Below, piece after piece: positions 45,546 to 57,690 of a stretch of 64,000 nucleotides of DNA (the stretch's first letter is position 1; each line of letters begins with the position of its first letter). This DNA is from Rhyacichthys aspro (taxonomy: Eukaryota; Chordata; Actinopteri; Gobiiformes; Rhyacichthyidae), in NCBI GenBank assembly GCA_036850595.1, contig CM072161.1:3214801-3278800 (forward strand). Reading direction: 5' to 3'. The notes beneath the pieces are model-generated. The model did no database searches. It saw nothing but the letters and a program-made list of their open reading frames with translations, and was not told the DNA's origin. The translations under genes were made by a program, and so were the position numbers.

Positions 45546-46025
45546 GAGAAACCAGCAGACAGGAATTAGCATTTAATAAATATGTTTTTACTTAGTGAAC
45601 TGTTGACATGCATTAATTTATATGTACCATTGGTTAGAATTATCATTTAAAGTTAAGCTGTGAGAATAAAGCCTCAAAGGGCATTTTAATAAGCGGTGTC
45701 ACTTCTTGGCAGTGCAATTATAGCCCACTGAGGAAGAAAGTATAATTTTGAATTTTGTCTTATGAATTTGAATTATGAAAAGTTCTACTTTAAAAATATA
45801 ACTTCAGGCAAATTTAAAAATGTCTCATTTATTAAATAGTATTTTTTTTTTAAGTAATATTGTTTTTGTATGCATAGGATTTAACCTACTGGTGTTCATA
45901 TACTGTTCCACCTCTAGAGGTACATCAAAGTTACTCTTTTAACATTTAAATAGTATTATCTTCGATTACACTTATATACTGTATGTTTACGAAGGTATCA
46001 TGTATAAACCTGACTTATCTGGTAC

Positions 46026-46070
46026 TGACTCATCAGGTCAGAACTGCGTGAGTCACTGCGTCGTGAGTCA
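46026..46070. promoter_or_regulatory. Cluster of three AP-1 consensus sites
   Basis: TGACTCA at 46026-46032 and TGAGTCA at 46049-46055 and 46064-46070 are exact AP-1 (Fos/Jun) sites within 45 bases, deep in the cadm1 intron. Confidence 0.45.
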
Positions 46071-46721
46071 GTGTTTACTCTGTTCCTGCGTCAAGACTCT
46101 CACCAGAGACAGCCCTCCTGGATATGATCATAGTATCTCCACATTAATGCATGGTAATGTCTGTTGTGTTTACCTATAGTTTGTGTGATGAAAGATTTAC
46201 TGATAATTTGGCCTTTAACATTTAGTGATTTCTGAAGTTGTGTGAAATAGAAGCATCTATGTTTGATAAAGAATAGTCCTGCTTCAGCTTACAGTTGCAT
46301 ATGAGATGTTACTCAAGGACTATTCATCCACAGTACTGCATTTGTTAACCCACCTCCCTAATATCCCCACCTGCCATCACTGAGCTTGGCCAGTAACCCT
46401 CCAACACAACTAGGGCCTTGTGTCTGAAGCTGGATTAGAGGCTTATGGAGGTATCTTTGGGAGTTAACCCTGGGTTTTTCGGCATTGTGAAGCTAGTTCG
46501 GTTTCTATCGAGGTGGAGACTAAAGACAGAGCTCACACAAGTGCCATTGCTGGTTTTTACCGAAAATGAAAAGATCAACTCTTGTAAAAGTTTACCGCGT
46601 AAAATTATATCCAATGAAGACCTGACTTTTACGTTTATTATAATGAATGAGATTTTTTATTTTGTCTTAACATATCCAATCATATTTAACAGTTTTATTG
46701 TCTGCATTACACGATTCAAGG

Positions 46722-46985
46722 AGGTGCACGGTGGCAAAGTGGTTAGCCTCACAGCAAGGCCATGGGTTCTCTCTGCCTTCCTCCCACCATTCAAAGACAT
46801 ACATGTGTAGGTGAAATGAACCATCTAAATTGTCGCTAGTGAATGAATGTTACAGTGAATGGTTGTTGTGTCTGTGTCTAAGTGTCAGACCTGCAACTAA
46901 CTGGCCATTGTCTGCTGCTGGGAAAGGATCTAGTAGCCACGACCCCTAACAGGAACAAGTAGTAGAAGATGAATGAAAAAGCATG
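46722..46985 (+). mobile_element. SINE family 1, internally deleted copy
   Basis: ggtgcacggtggcaaagtgg, ttagcctcacagcaaggcca, then cttcctcccaccattcaaag, aagtgtcagacctgcaacta and aacaagtagtagaagatgaa. It is shorter than the 5553 copy through deletions after the head and before the tail. Confidence 0.7.
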
Positions 46986-49308
46986 GAAAGTGAACACATC
47001 CTTACTCAAGTATATTAACAGTAGCTGAAGTACTCTAAGTAAGAAAGCCTTACATCTATTACATCTAACAATAAGAGTCGGGTCTGTTAAGAGAGCATGA
47101 AGACTACTTTTAATTCTTCTTGAGTTATAATATTTCTCAAGGATTATTGTCATTGCTGTCTGATAAACAAACCACTTATTATTCTTCCCACAACCAAAGC
47201 CTTCACTATCTCAAGACACAACCTCATGCTGAACCATGAACAGGAGAAAGTCTTCAGTTTCATTTCCAATCTTGCATCCAAACCTGTCATATTCATCTTA
47301 AAGACTTCCAGAAACATGAAATTAATGTGTTGAAATATTTTTTTATTTTGTGTGCTGTGAGAAATCTAAGAAAAGGTTTCAGCGAATATGTCTTGGATAA
47401 CTGAGAACCTCCAACCTCAACCTTTACTGTCTTTTGTAAGTGTAACTGTGCGTGTGACAAACAAATCTCATCTTAAAGTGGTATCCAAAACTAGTCTTAT
47501 TTTGATCTTTCAGGGCAGACATCACATTGATTTTACTTGCACAATGACTATATTTTAAGCTAGCATATGACAACTCTTGAATAAAACATGAAATTTACTG
47601 TACACCAACGGAATAAACTACAGAAAGAAATGTATTTTACATTATTTTGGCTCTCTACATCCAAACAGTATGCCAGATCTATGAGCGTGCTTCACTCTCT
47701 GTTTCCCATTATGTTCAATGAGTTTTCAAAAGCCTAATTCACCTCATCATGTCCTCGACGCTTCTGTCACACCAGCCGACTGTTTCCAACATAAATAAAG
47801 TTAACACCACCAGGCAAAAGCATTAACCTCCACCTGACCCCAGTGAGAGCCATCAACACCGCACTCATCTAAACAAGTCAGGCCAGTCGCTCGCAGGACT
47901 TTCATATGGAGAGGCCTGTTTGGACCCATTTTCAGGAGCCAGTGTTTTCCCAGCAGCCATCTACCACTCATTTTTATTTGAATTCCAGCATTATTCTCAC
48001 GAGAGCACATAAAATTGCCAACTCTATTAGCATATACTACAATTAATGAGGAAAAACAAACACTGGGACAACCCGCTGAAAAAGTACAGTCATTTTTAAA
48101 CAATGATCTACTGTTCTTCCATAAAGTTACATGGTATGAAGTGTAGATAAAGTGTTACGCTTTTTGAGCATATTACAATATTTTTCAGTTTCATGCTGCT
48201 ATCCGTCTTAGCTTTGATACAGTTGTTTTTTTTTAAACTAATGAACCATGTCTTGAAAAAAATAAAAACGACCAAACATCTGATAGTGGCATAGTGTAAA
48301 TATCAGTCATTTATCGTACAAAACTGTAATAATTGTAAGGTAATAAGCAGCTATTAAGCCACTGTAGCTGCCATCTCTTTAAAATAAATTAACTTTTTTT
48401 TTTTACAGTGTATTATGAGTTGCATGCTCTAGTGCAAGCTTGCTGCAAAGGCGAGACAGCAGGTTTCAAACCAAAAAAGCCAGTCGTTCTCATTCCCAAA
48501 GTGTAATCTACAAATGCCCAGTCACTGTTCCATGTCTTGCTCTGCTCTAATGGAGCTGGAGTGTTTTAAAGAGACGCACCAGAAGCCTCCTGTTCCCTCT
48601 GTATGGCCATCTTGTTCTGTTTAGTCCCAACCCAACTATGACCTTTGACTATGTGAGCATTTTTGGGATTTTTTTAAGGGACAGATACAGTATTTCAAGA
48701 CCATGAACCACTTTCCAGGAATATCCAATATTACCCAATAAAAGCAAAACCATGTTGCTTACATTTGTAGCAGTCCAATGCTCACCAGGTCACTGTTGTG
48801 TTCCATGTGCTCTGGAATACAGTGAGCATGTCTGGAGCGTGTCTGTGTTGAGTGTATCCATGGAGGATTAGCTTAGCTCACCTTAGCTAAATACTGTATG
48901 TGATAGCAACCGTGTAGCTCTGTATAGAAAGCATTGCGCTGTCGTAAGCTCTTTCTGGTACCATAACAAGGTCTCCCCAAAGTTCCCACATTTTTACATT
49001 TTATGTTTGTTTGTCTGAGTGTGCGTCTTGCAGGATTACACAACAACTACTGCTCAGATGTCAGGGAAAGGGAACATAGAACTGTGGGAACATAGACACG
49101 CTCCCACCAAAACTACCACCATAGACAGACATGACTCAAATATTAGGTGAAGCCTCATGGAACCTTCCTGCAAGGCACAGCAGTCAACATAGTTTTTCAG
49201 AATGCATCCATCAGTAGAATTTAACTATTGGTGGTACAGCGCTGTGCTCAGATTAATGTGCAATTCATTTTCAGTTCTATAGAATAGCATGGGTGATTTT
49301 CCAGTTAA
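46986..49308. other. Intron segment, unassigned
   Basis: No exon or named repeat. T/A homopolymers near 48228 and 48397. Confidence 0.3.
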
Positions 49309-49471
49309 CCCTTGTGTTGTCCTTGGGGTCATTTTGGCCTCAAATTCCAAAACAAAGGGAAAATTGTGTGGTAATGGATTGAACTGAAGTAAGACTAAAG
49401 GTGAAACACAGAATTGACTTACAGTTTATACTATATGCTTTAAATAACAGTAAGCGAGGACACTACGAGGG
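49309..49471. mobile_element. piggyBac-type miniature element at a TTAA site
   Basis: Begins cccttgtgttgtccttgggg directly after TTAA (49305-49308) and ends gaggacactacgaggg, its imperfect reverse complement, followed by TTGA (a one-base variant of TTAA). 163 bases, no coding. piggyBac elements insert at TTAA and have CCC at the ends, so this is probably a non-autonomous relative. Confidence 0.6.
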
Positions 49472-49674
49472 TTGAATAGTGATAAAAGTGCTCCGATTCA
49501 TCAGTTGTTTGGCTCAGCCTGGCCTTAAACTTAAGCTTGTTTTTTGGAACGAAAATCCACCACAAAACCACAAAATGACCAAGTATGCTTGATCATAGAA
49601 TTCATTTTTGACTTCTTACAATCCATCCATCTACTGATAGCAATGTTCCACTTTTTGAGTCAAGCACATTCTGG

Positions 49675-49850
49675 TCAATTCAGTTTTATTGATATATCCC
49701 ACTATCACAACAATTGCCTCAAAGAGCTTCACAAAAACAGAATGCAGCAAGTACTAGACAACATCCCCTGTCCTTTAGGGCGAGGAAAAACTCCAAAAAC
49801 CCAGTCAGAGAAAAAAAGAAAACTCATGGAGGTTGGAGGTGACTATGAGT
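49675..49850 (+). repeat. Common fish retroposon tail-like repeat
   Basis: aattcagttttattgatata, then caattgcctcaaagagcttc, and gaggaaaaactccaaaaacc further on, followed by catggaggttggag, reproduce the layout of a very common fish dispersed repeat, moderately diverged. Confidence 0.55.
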
Positions 49851-50055
49851 TTCTGTTGGCCTAATATGTCTTAATACCTCCATAAACACTGGTTTTTGTG
49901 TACTTAGCTCGAGGAAGCTAAACACATGAGCAATATTCCATATTTCATTTTTTTTTTAAAGTTAAATTCAATTTAAAGTGACAGTGCAGATATATCACAC
50001 CTTGGGATGAGAACGCATTGAAAAAGCACTTAAAGAAGTAAGGAGAGCTACCCAC

Positions 50056-50088
50056 CATGAGCCGCTGGTTCAGTGCTGGGCGTAGTGT
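50056..50088 (-). CDS. cadm1: cadm1 33-base alternative stalk exon
   Basis: 33 bases between acceptor ccctgtgtgctcag and donor GTGGGT on the minus strand, phase 1 at both ends. With one base from the upstream exon it encodes DTTPSTEPAAH, and with the first two bases of the 23941 exon the next residue is D of DSRAGE. Mammalian CADM1 has an 11-codon optional exon with nearly the same peptide (DTTATTEPAVH), so length, phase, sequence and position all agree. It lies in the extracellular stalk between Ig3 and the membrane; its threonines and serine are likely O-glycosylation sites. Because skipping keeps the frame, it can be included or left out. Very short exons usually need intronic enhancers; the upstream intron is C-rich (50100-50145). 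Confidence 0.88.
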
Positions 50089-53000
50089 CTGAGCACACAG
50101 GGAGTAGGTGGAGGACACAGGGTGGTGGTGGTGGAGGGAGGTGGGCAACACGAGGAACAACATGCAAATCAAGAAGAAGTGGGACAGGAGGCAGGGGGAA
50201 GAAAACAAACGACACCCATAAGCAAGCATTCAGAAGAGCACAACATGACAAAAGACATCAAGGAAAAAAAAAAAAACAGAGGCAAACCCAGGCCAGTGCA
50301 GAGATAAAGACAGGCTTTAAGACATACACAATGCACCAGACTGCACACGGGACGCTGCAGTCCGACGGGAGGGGACTACGACTCGAGGAGATACCAAAGA
50401 CTATTATCATGTGCAGCTTTGGAGAAGAAAAAGGACAAACTATCAGAGGAAATGATTGTGGAGGCGTCCAAACTCAACTCCAAACACTCTACAGGAAATA
50501 CAACAGTGTCTGGGCGAAATAAGTTTTAACAGAAGCTCAAGTTGTGGTTCTTAGTTTGTTCCATTTTTCTGTCAACTCAAACCACTGGCAGTATAAGAAT
50601 AGTTCAGAATTTTGTGATTGTGATTGTGTAAGACAGCTGATTTATTTTCTGCAGTAGTTAGGTGTTGCATTATTGTTAACGGGGCCTGTGATAGAGGATT
50701 CCATATTATATGCTGATGAGAAATAATTTTGGTTTAGTGTTTGTACTTGGACATGCTACATTTTGGTGTTGTTTGAATGAAGAACAAAATGAAATGCAGT
50801 CATATAAAATATACATAAAAATTCCTGTTAGTTGTTCTAAGAGTGTGTTTTCATTGTCAAAGTCTCATTGTGTCATTGCTCCTGTCTGCTTCTCCAAACT
50901 GGGAGCGTGCAGTTAATCTCCCACTGTTGGGAGTAAAATCTTACTAAATACTGGGCTGACTATCCCTTTAAAAAACAAGTTAAGTAAGCTTGGAGTTAGT
51001 TTCTCGAATCAGTGACTTAAAGCTCCATTTCCTGATTTTCTTTTGGTCGTCCCTCTCTCAGTTTACACTCCTAGCCTACAGCCTAGGGACCTCTCCCGCT
51101 TCTCTTTTATTAAAAAAATTAAACCAGGCAATTTTTCCCCCCACAAAATACTAATACATTTCACCAAATGGAAGTTAAGCATTAGCTTAGCTGCGACTTC
51201 AGTGTCAAAATGGCAGTTATCTCTTTCTTGACAGTATTTACCAGTGTTTCATGTGCTCTTCGGCGCTGAAAATACACTTTATCGGCAGTTAATAAACTTC
51301 CTGGAACATCATATGACAAGCCTGTGTCGACCAATAGGAATGCTCCTTTTTCGAGCATGGGATTTTGCAAGCATGTGATTGGCCAAGGTTTTCTGTTCCT
51401 GAAAAGAGGTTGTCATCTATTAAAATCCCTTATAATAACCAGTAGATGGCATCATAAAGACTGTTTTTTTCCCCACAAAGTATTGCTTTGCAATATACCC
51501 TTTTCACTCACTAGAAAAAAATATCAGGTACAGTCTGTTCAATGTGACTTTTTTTTTTTTTTAACTTTTTTTTCCTTGTCTTGGTATTTCTCAAAAAACA
51601 CAGTTCAGGAAACAGGGTGTGAGAGAGAGGGGAATGACATTGGGCAAGTCGAACCCAGTTTGCCTGAGTATGTGGTATTCCCTCTACAAGGTGAGCTCTG
51701 AGGCGCCCCTTGAGATATTATTTTAAATAAGCAAATGGAAGTTTTGAGATGTGTGTCCTTTAGAGAGTAAATATAACACAAACTGGCTTTAATAGATACA
51801 GTCCTGGATGCTTTATGACTTTTTTTTCATATCTGTGACAATTACTAGACCAGATCATTTATTTGTTTATTTATTTGTTTATTTTTATTTCAGACAGAGG
51901 GTAGGTGAATGGGACACAATATCCAGGACATTTCCGTAGAAGCCCCACATTTGTGTCCCGAGACAAAGCTCATATATGAGTTCTTCAGGTTAAAAGAAAA
52001 TCTTCTTTTAATGTAAATATAAATAATGGGTTCATGTTTCAAAACATTCATGTTTTCTTAGGAGTAGTTATTGATTAAAAACAAAAAATAAATACAACAC
52101 ATTCTACACATTCCTACATTTTGTCTCACTGAATACCACAAATATGTCCAAATGGTGCATGCAATATTTACATAATCAACAATCTTATTTGAGACTCCAT
52201 TATAGATGAGTGGGTAACCAGTCCTGCACTGTTCAATACACACCATTGATTAAATGTTTAAGCACAAGCTCACTGGATCCTGACATAGACCAGAACTGGA
52301 TTAACATTACCTTAACCCCATGACATGAATGTCTAATTAATTAGATTTTCACAGTCCCTTCTGGGATTTTGATTCTATACATTACATGTGGTGTAGTGGT
52401 GTTGCTATTTGCCGTGAATGTCAATATATAATAGCTGAGTTTAAACAGATTACTTGCAAAATAAGTCAATTTTCAAAATAATTGGTTGGCAGTTTTCCAC
52501 TGCATGTTCTCCAACATTGTTTACACAAATCAGCTATGTGATGGAAATAGATGAGCACTAAATTACATCATAATAATTAAGTATACTGGATAAAGCAGCA
52601 ACTACCTCTATGCAGTACCATACAGTTGAGTGGAATGATCCCATTATTTTAAGTGAGACATGGATTTTGACTAATTGTTATAGTAAGATTCCAAACCATA
52701 TAAAATACATACTTTGTACTTACCCACTTCTACAACTGGCTTAACAAGTGACAAGTATGTGATCAAACGATTAAGTCCCTGCAGAAGCATAAACACAACA
52801 TCTATGTGAAACAGTACATATTCCTGCCTAAATGGAGACAAAAACTACACATCACTTAAAATGAGTCATGTTATATGGTCATTTTTAGAACCAAAAAGCC
52901 CTACTGTTACAATTTGCATAAACATAAACCAGAAACATAAACTTGTGGAAAATGTTATTTTCTTGATCCGATTTTAAAAGTGAGGGGGAAAACTTACTTA

Positions 53001-54254
53001 CATAAATCAATGCTTTGGTACTACAGAGTTAAGCCACAGCATCATCTGGACTAACATTTGGTTTCAGCTTTTTAAAATGACTTCCCTGTTGTCCTTGATA
53101 AAATAATACTGGTCAGAATGACAATTTCTTTTTCACAAGAAACATCTGTTAACAATCTTCATAAGAAACAAAACAAGGCCAGCTTGAAAAGATGATGACC
53201 TTGTTTTGTACCACTCTTAAGACTCCTGTGCTCCAGTGTTCCCTTGCATCCCAATGCCCCTGCGGGCCCCTGTGGGCAGAGAGGCGGCCGGGCCTGCTAA
53301 CCCTCATTACACTGTGGGTGGCAGCCATGTGGGACCATTCAATATGTCTGCCGCTGAGTGATTGGCCGTCCATTCCCCGCTGCCTCCCGCTCAGCCTCAC
53401 AGGTCAGCTCCTTCCCGGCTGACATTCACACACTGCACACGGCCACATCAGCTCGCCTCCATGGTGACCCGACATGACATCCAGTTGAGATAACTAGGTG
53501 CCAATCATAATTATATTGGCAGAAATGGTTTTGGTGGATCCCTGTGGGAGTGAAAATGCCAACAGGCTCCAAAGACATTTTTCCCTGACCTGCCTTCAGT
53601 CCCTCGGCTTTGGTGCTTTCCAATATTCTCTCGAAATGTGCCAACCCCCACTGAGTTGTGTTAATGAAGGAACTGCTTCTCTGCTGTCTCTGCCATTGCT
53701 GTTAAGAGCTTTTGGCAAAACTGAAAAGAAGCAAGTCTCATATTTTTCTAGTTCTCTTTTTATCACTTTTTTATGGCCAGAAGGAACCACTCTTTGAACA
53801 GAATGCAACAAATGATGTGTTGAAATCCACGATGCTTCTCTCATAAGGTACTCTTTCAAAGGGTCAGCAGATTGGAGCAGGCTGTGTCAATTTAAGCCCA
53901 TTTTCAGTTGTAAAATGAAAAAAGAGCTCTGTGTAGATCAGCATTCACTCATACACAGAACATTTCTTATTTTCTGTCGTTGGATTGACCCAAACCCCAT
54001 CTGCCTAGTCATCCTCTTTTTGAATTGTATGGCTGTAGTTGGCCTATGCAATATGATTCTCAGCCTCATTAATGTAATATACTGTTATAATTTATAGATG
54101 CATATGTGGACACAATTATGTAACTCTCTATTACTATTAGTAGCTACTTAGTGCTCAAGGTGGTAAACAAGAATTTAAGTAATAAAGTTTCATAGAAGCC
54201 TAGAGTTGGGTAGTAAATAGTGAATACATTCCCAAAAACACTCAGAAACATATA
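50089..54254 (-). other. cadm1 upstream intron, first part
   Basis: A pyrimidine-rich tract (minus strand, 50089-50145) precedes the micro-exon. No threonine-rich stalk exon or Ig3 exon was found here. 51548-51562 is a T run and 51850-51890 has TTTATTTG units. 53190-53480 is GC-rich and repeat-free (gcccctgcgggcccctgtgg), a candidate regulatory island. Confidence 0.4.
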
Positions 54255-55092
54255 TCAAACATCTGGCCCATGGGCCAAAACTGGCTCGCCAGAGGGTACA
54301 ATTTGGGGTAAATTGGAATTGGATGAATTTGGAAAGTGTGTTATTTGCATAGAAGACAAAAACTGCTATTGTTTTAAACTAAAGTAACTGCTATTCTTAA
54401 GTTATCCACCAGGGGCCGCACTGATTTAGTAAGAATAGAGACATGACACAACACTGAGAACCAGAACTGAACAGCAGATGGCAATAATGCACCATCTAGT
54501 TCCATAAATAGCAATTTTGCTTTACTCTTTTGCTGTTGAAATTAACCTCTGTGGCACCCTCATTACCCAAATCTTAAAAAAATAAATAAATGATCACTTC
54601 CTATTAATTCACAGAGGAGAATTGGAAATTTGTGTTTTTGGTGTGTATGCAGCAAGTTGCAGCAGCTCAAGCTCAAGGAGTACAAAATAGTCTGTGCCAC
54701 TGTGACACTCATCATGGAAAAAAAAATACAACACTGAGAAGAGGGGTTATTGAATTGTTAGCAGGTCTGAGAAAACAGCAGTTTTTTAAGCTGGAGCCCA
54801 GAGGTCAGTGATGCAGCAGTGGTTAGCTACATTATTGCTACCAAAATAGCAATAGCATTAAAGAAATATGGTGAGGGTGAGTTTGTGAAAACATACATGC
54901 TGAAACATTAGCTTTTTCAAGTTCTTGATGAAGGCACTAATATTATAATGTGACTGTACTTTTTTGCAAGGGAAAAAATTGGAGTTATTGTTATTTTTAG
55001 GTTATTATGCTATTATTTAACTGGTCCCGCCCAGTTCAGATCAAATTGGGCTGTAGGTGGCCCCTGGACTAAAATGAGTTTGACAACAGTGA
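54255..55092 (-). mobile_element. hAT-type non-autonomous element
   Basis: Read on the minus strand it starts tgtcaaactcattttagtcc, then aggggccacctacagcccaa and agttaaataatagcataata. It ends ggccagttttggcccatggg, then ccagatgtttga. These ends are typical of a very common fish hAT-derived family, with matching TCAAAC-type termini on both sides. About 840 bases, no intact frame. Confidence 0.65.
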
Positions 55093-55877
55093 TATAGAGA
55101 AACAGTGAAAAAATAGAGTTTGTATTATCACACACAAAATAACATTCTAGTGAATGGTACACTTCACAAACTAACCATCATCATCCATCCATCATTCATC
55201 ATCATCAGATGTTGTAATGAGTTTCAGAGGCTATTGAGGTATGTCAAGGCTATTTATATTTTAACACAGCTCCGGCTCTGATCAACAAAATGACATTCTT
55301 CACTTGTCTCTACAACTGCACCTAGACAATTATGAAACTTGAAGATTTAGAACCGTTTTAAGCTGTGTCCAAAAAATGTAATTGTGTGCTTCTCTGCAGT
55401 ACACACTTATTTGAGAAATATGTCAGAATAGTGTGTGCTGCACAATAGAGCTGTCCTTGCAATGGACTATTTGGCTAAATTTCAAGTAATTCATTTTTTA
55501 CCACTACTATTTATCTGCCTGTCTATGTATCAACTGTAATGTTCATCTAAAGTGTTGCTAAAATGACTGTGTGTCTCACACACACTCTGACTGTTTCATG
55601 TGTTAACTATACACAGATTATCACATTATGGTGTATATGATACATTGATGATTGGTACAGTTTTAAACTATCACAGCTGATGCTATGATGTCAATTTTGC
55701 CGCCATTTTGTGTTGGCGCATTTAAAACAGAAAGTGAAGAAATAGAGCAGCACAATTTGTGGACACCCTTTAAGTGATATGCTGGAGATTTAATATAGAG
55801 TGAATATGGCCACTATATGTATAACCTGTGAGCAAGTAACTTTTCACTTTGAGAAATGCTATTAGCTACAAAAAAAC
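55093..55877. other. Intron segment with short CATC microsatellite
   Basis: accatcatcatccatccatc and following, 55176-55208, is a degenerate (ATC/ATCC)n. Otherwise unassigned. Confidence 0.5.
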
Positions 55878-56060
55878 AAAACAAAAAAAACGACATAGCT
55901 CACCTTTACAAAGATGAGTGTTTTCCTGGATGCTTGCACTGTGCTATCACTTTCTGCATTCACCCGACTTTAATCAAATCAGTTACAGCTGGCTGTCTCC
56001 AATCTCCAAATGGACACAAAATCCAACTGTGCAACGTGTGAAAAAAACAGCACATCGCAC
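55878..56060 (+). repeat. Unnamed dispersed repeat, copy 1 of a local pair
   Basis: Shares caaatggacacaaaatccaa, ctgtgcaacgtgtgaaaaaa, tcagttacagctggctgtct and aagatgagtgttttcc with 57520-57690. Copies are about 1.6 kb apart, same orientation. Not a named family to me. Confidence 0.65.
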
Positions 56061-57519
56061 GTACAGAGTTGTCCGTGCATGTGTTAGCAGGGGGCAAGAG
56101 AGGTGGAAATTCTTAAAATCACTGGAGCAGATGGTGTTTGTGCAATTGAAGACCCTGACAAATGCAATGCTTATTTGTTTTGCCGCTCTTCCCCGGCTGG
56201 TTTTGTCTTCCTGTCTGCGGCGTGGGTTAAATGAATGGCTTGTCAGCAGCGTTTACGAGCATTCATCAATTAAAAGTAATGTTAGCTCGCTGCCTGATTG
56301 TTTTATCTGTGCCAGGTAGACATTTATTACCCCTTCTCTTCATTCAGGGATTAAGTGGCATCGTTCGCTGGGCTGCAAGTGAGTTAGAGAATGATTAGTC
56401 ATGTATTGTGTAGTGAAATGATGAGAGAATATGTGGGAGGCTGAGTGTTGAGGCCCCACAAAGGCAGCAGCCCATTTGTACTTTTGGGGCCGGCTCACAT
56501 TTCACATCAAAAGACCTCCTATTGGCCCTGACTAGCACTAAAAAGATAATAGACTGAAGCCCCCGAGGAGAGAGCGCGCCGCAAATGTTGCTTCTCCAGG
56601 AAAATCCATCTTCCACTGACAGAGATGGTACAAAAATGGAGTACAGGCAGCAGAGTAAGAGAGACAGAGTAAGCAATCAGTCATTGTATTCAGATAGATG
56701 ATATTAGCATTATTCTTCCAGTGATTTATGTTTTTACAGTTCTGGATAAATGGATGGTCACTATATATTTTGTGAACAGTTGAATTAGTGGGTGGAGGGA
56801 ATGGAATAAACCAAAATTAACTGAAAATAGACCTTGGGCCAGATCCAGATGTTGTTATACATTTCATTTCTTCATGTGCTGTTCCAAATTCTTTTACTAT
56901 GTCACAGGAGTGTAACTCAGGACTGTTATTCCAGTAACATGTCCAAAGCCTGCCTGAACTCTGTTACAGTAAGACATAATATTCATCCCGCTGCAGGTTC
57001 ACGGAGCATATTTGCACAGCTTAGTAGATCTGCCTGAAATGTTTTTTTTTTTTTTTCTGGAGCCTATATGTAGCAGAAAATCACCAGGCTGCCTGTCCAG
57101 ACCCTCTTTCTTAGTGATGCAAAGAAAGTCTGAAACCTCTCCCATCGACCAGGGCTTCTATCGAGTTCAACACAACCATTAATCATCAATCATCAATCAA
57201 TTAATCAAAACAGTTTTTATTTAAAAAATTTAAGCATTTTTCAGTTTTTTCTGACTGTACCTTTTTCAAATTTTGCTGGTCACTGCCCCTGAATTCTGAT
57301 TGGTCTGGAAATCAAACTTAAAATAAGAGAGACCAGACTTCTTTGTATATAACAGAAAAAGAATTAGGATGGCTGCACAGGCTTGAAAATCACCATATAC
57401 ATGTTGGAAAGGAACCTTCTTGATCTTAGTTCCATGAGCTTATCATTGACTCTTGTTTAGTTTTTGCAATGCAAGTTTTTTTTTTCCTCTCCCTAATGAA
57501 AATGTTAAAATCCACAAAA
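56061..57519. other. Intron segment with possible conserved island 56180-56600
   Basis: 56180-56400 and 56440-56600 are repeat-free and GC-richer (gcagcgtttacgagcattca; caccgcgcgct-like patch near 56570). Candidate regulatory sequence. A T run lies at 57041-57056. Confidence 0.25.
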
Positions 57520-57690
57520 GATAAGTTACCTTTGATGACATAGCCCCTCCCTTACTAAGATGAGTATTTTCCACTGTCACTTTCTGCCTTCAATCAGTTA
57601 CAGCTGGCTATCTGCAATCTCCAAATGGACACAAACTCAACTGTGCAATGTGTGAAAAAAACACCAGATAGCACACATTGCAAATACAGC
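57520..57690 (+). repeat. Unnamed dispersed repeat, copy 2 of a local pair
   Basis: Second copy of the 55878 repeat: actaagatgagtattttcca, tcagttacagctggctatct, caaatggacacaaactcaac, tgtgcaatgtgtgaaaaaaa. A gap of about 25 bases relative to copy 1 lies after tttcc. Confidence 0.65.

Noticed and set aside
23942..50055. Mammal-like additional stalk exon (GLTQLPNS type) between the micro-exon and the membrane exon
   Set aside because: I looked for its coding pattern on the minus strand and did not see it; absence by eye is not proof.
50100..50145. Proline/threonine-rich tract as the missing mammalian stalk exon
   Set aside because: In the usable frame it encodes proline and histidine rather than threonine, and there is no AG acceptor at its upstream edge; more likely the pyrimidine tract of the micro-exon acceptor.
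53149..53422. Opposed 76- and 83-codon frames in the GC-rich island
   Set aside because: Both strands open at once because of low AT content; no domain, no splice sites, no match to a CADM1 Ig exon.
56395..56676. Minus-strand frame with a signal-peptide-like start (MLTLSLLLCCLYSIFVPSLS)
   Set aside because: On the cadm1 strand and tempting as a first exon, but the rest has no Ig features, there is no proper donor, and the first exon should lie upstream of the Ig exons.
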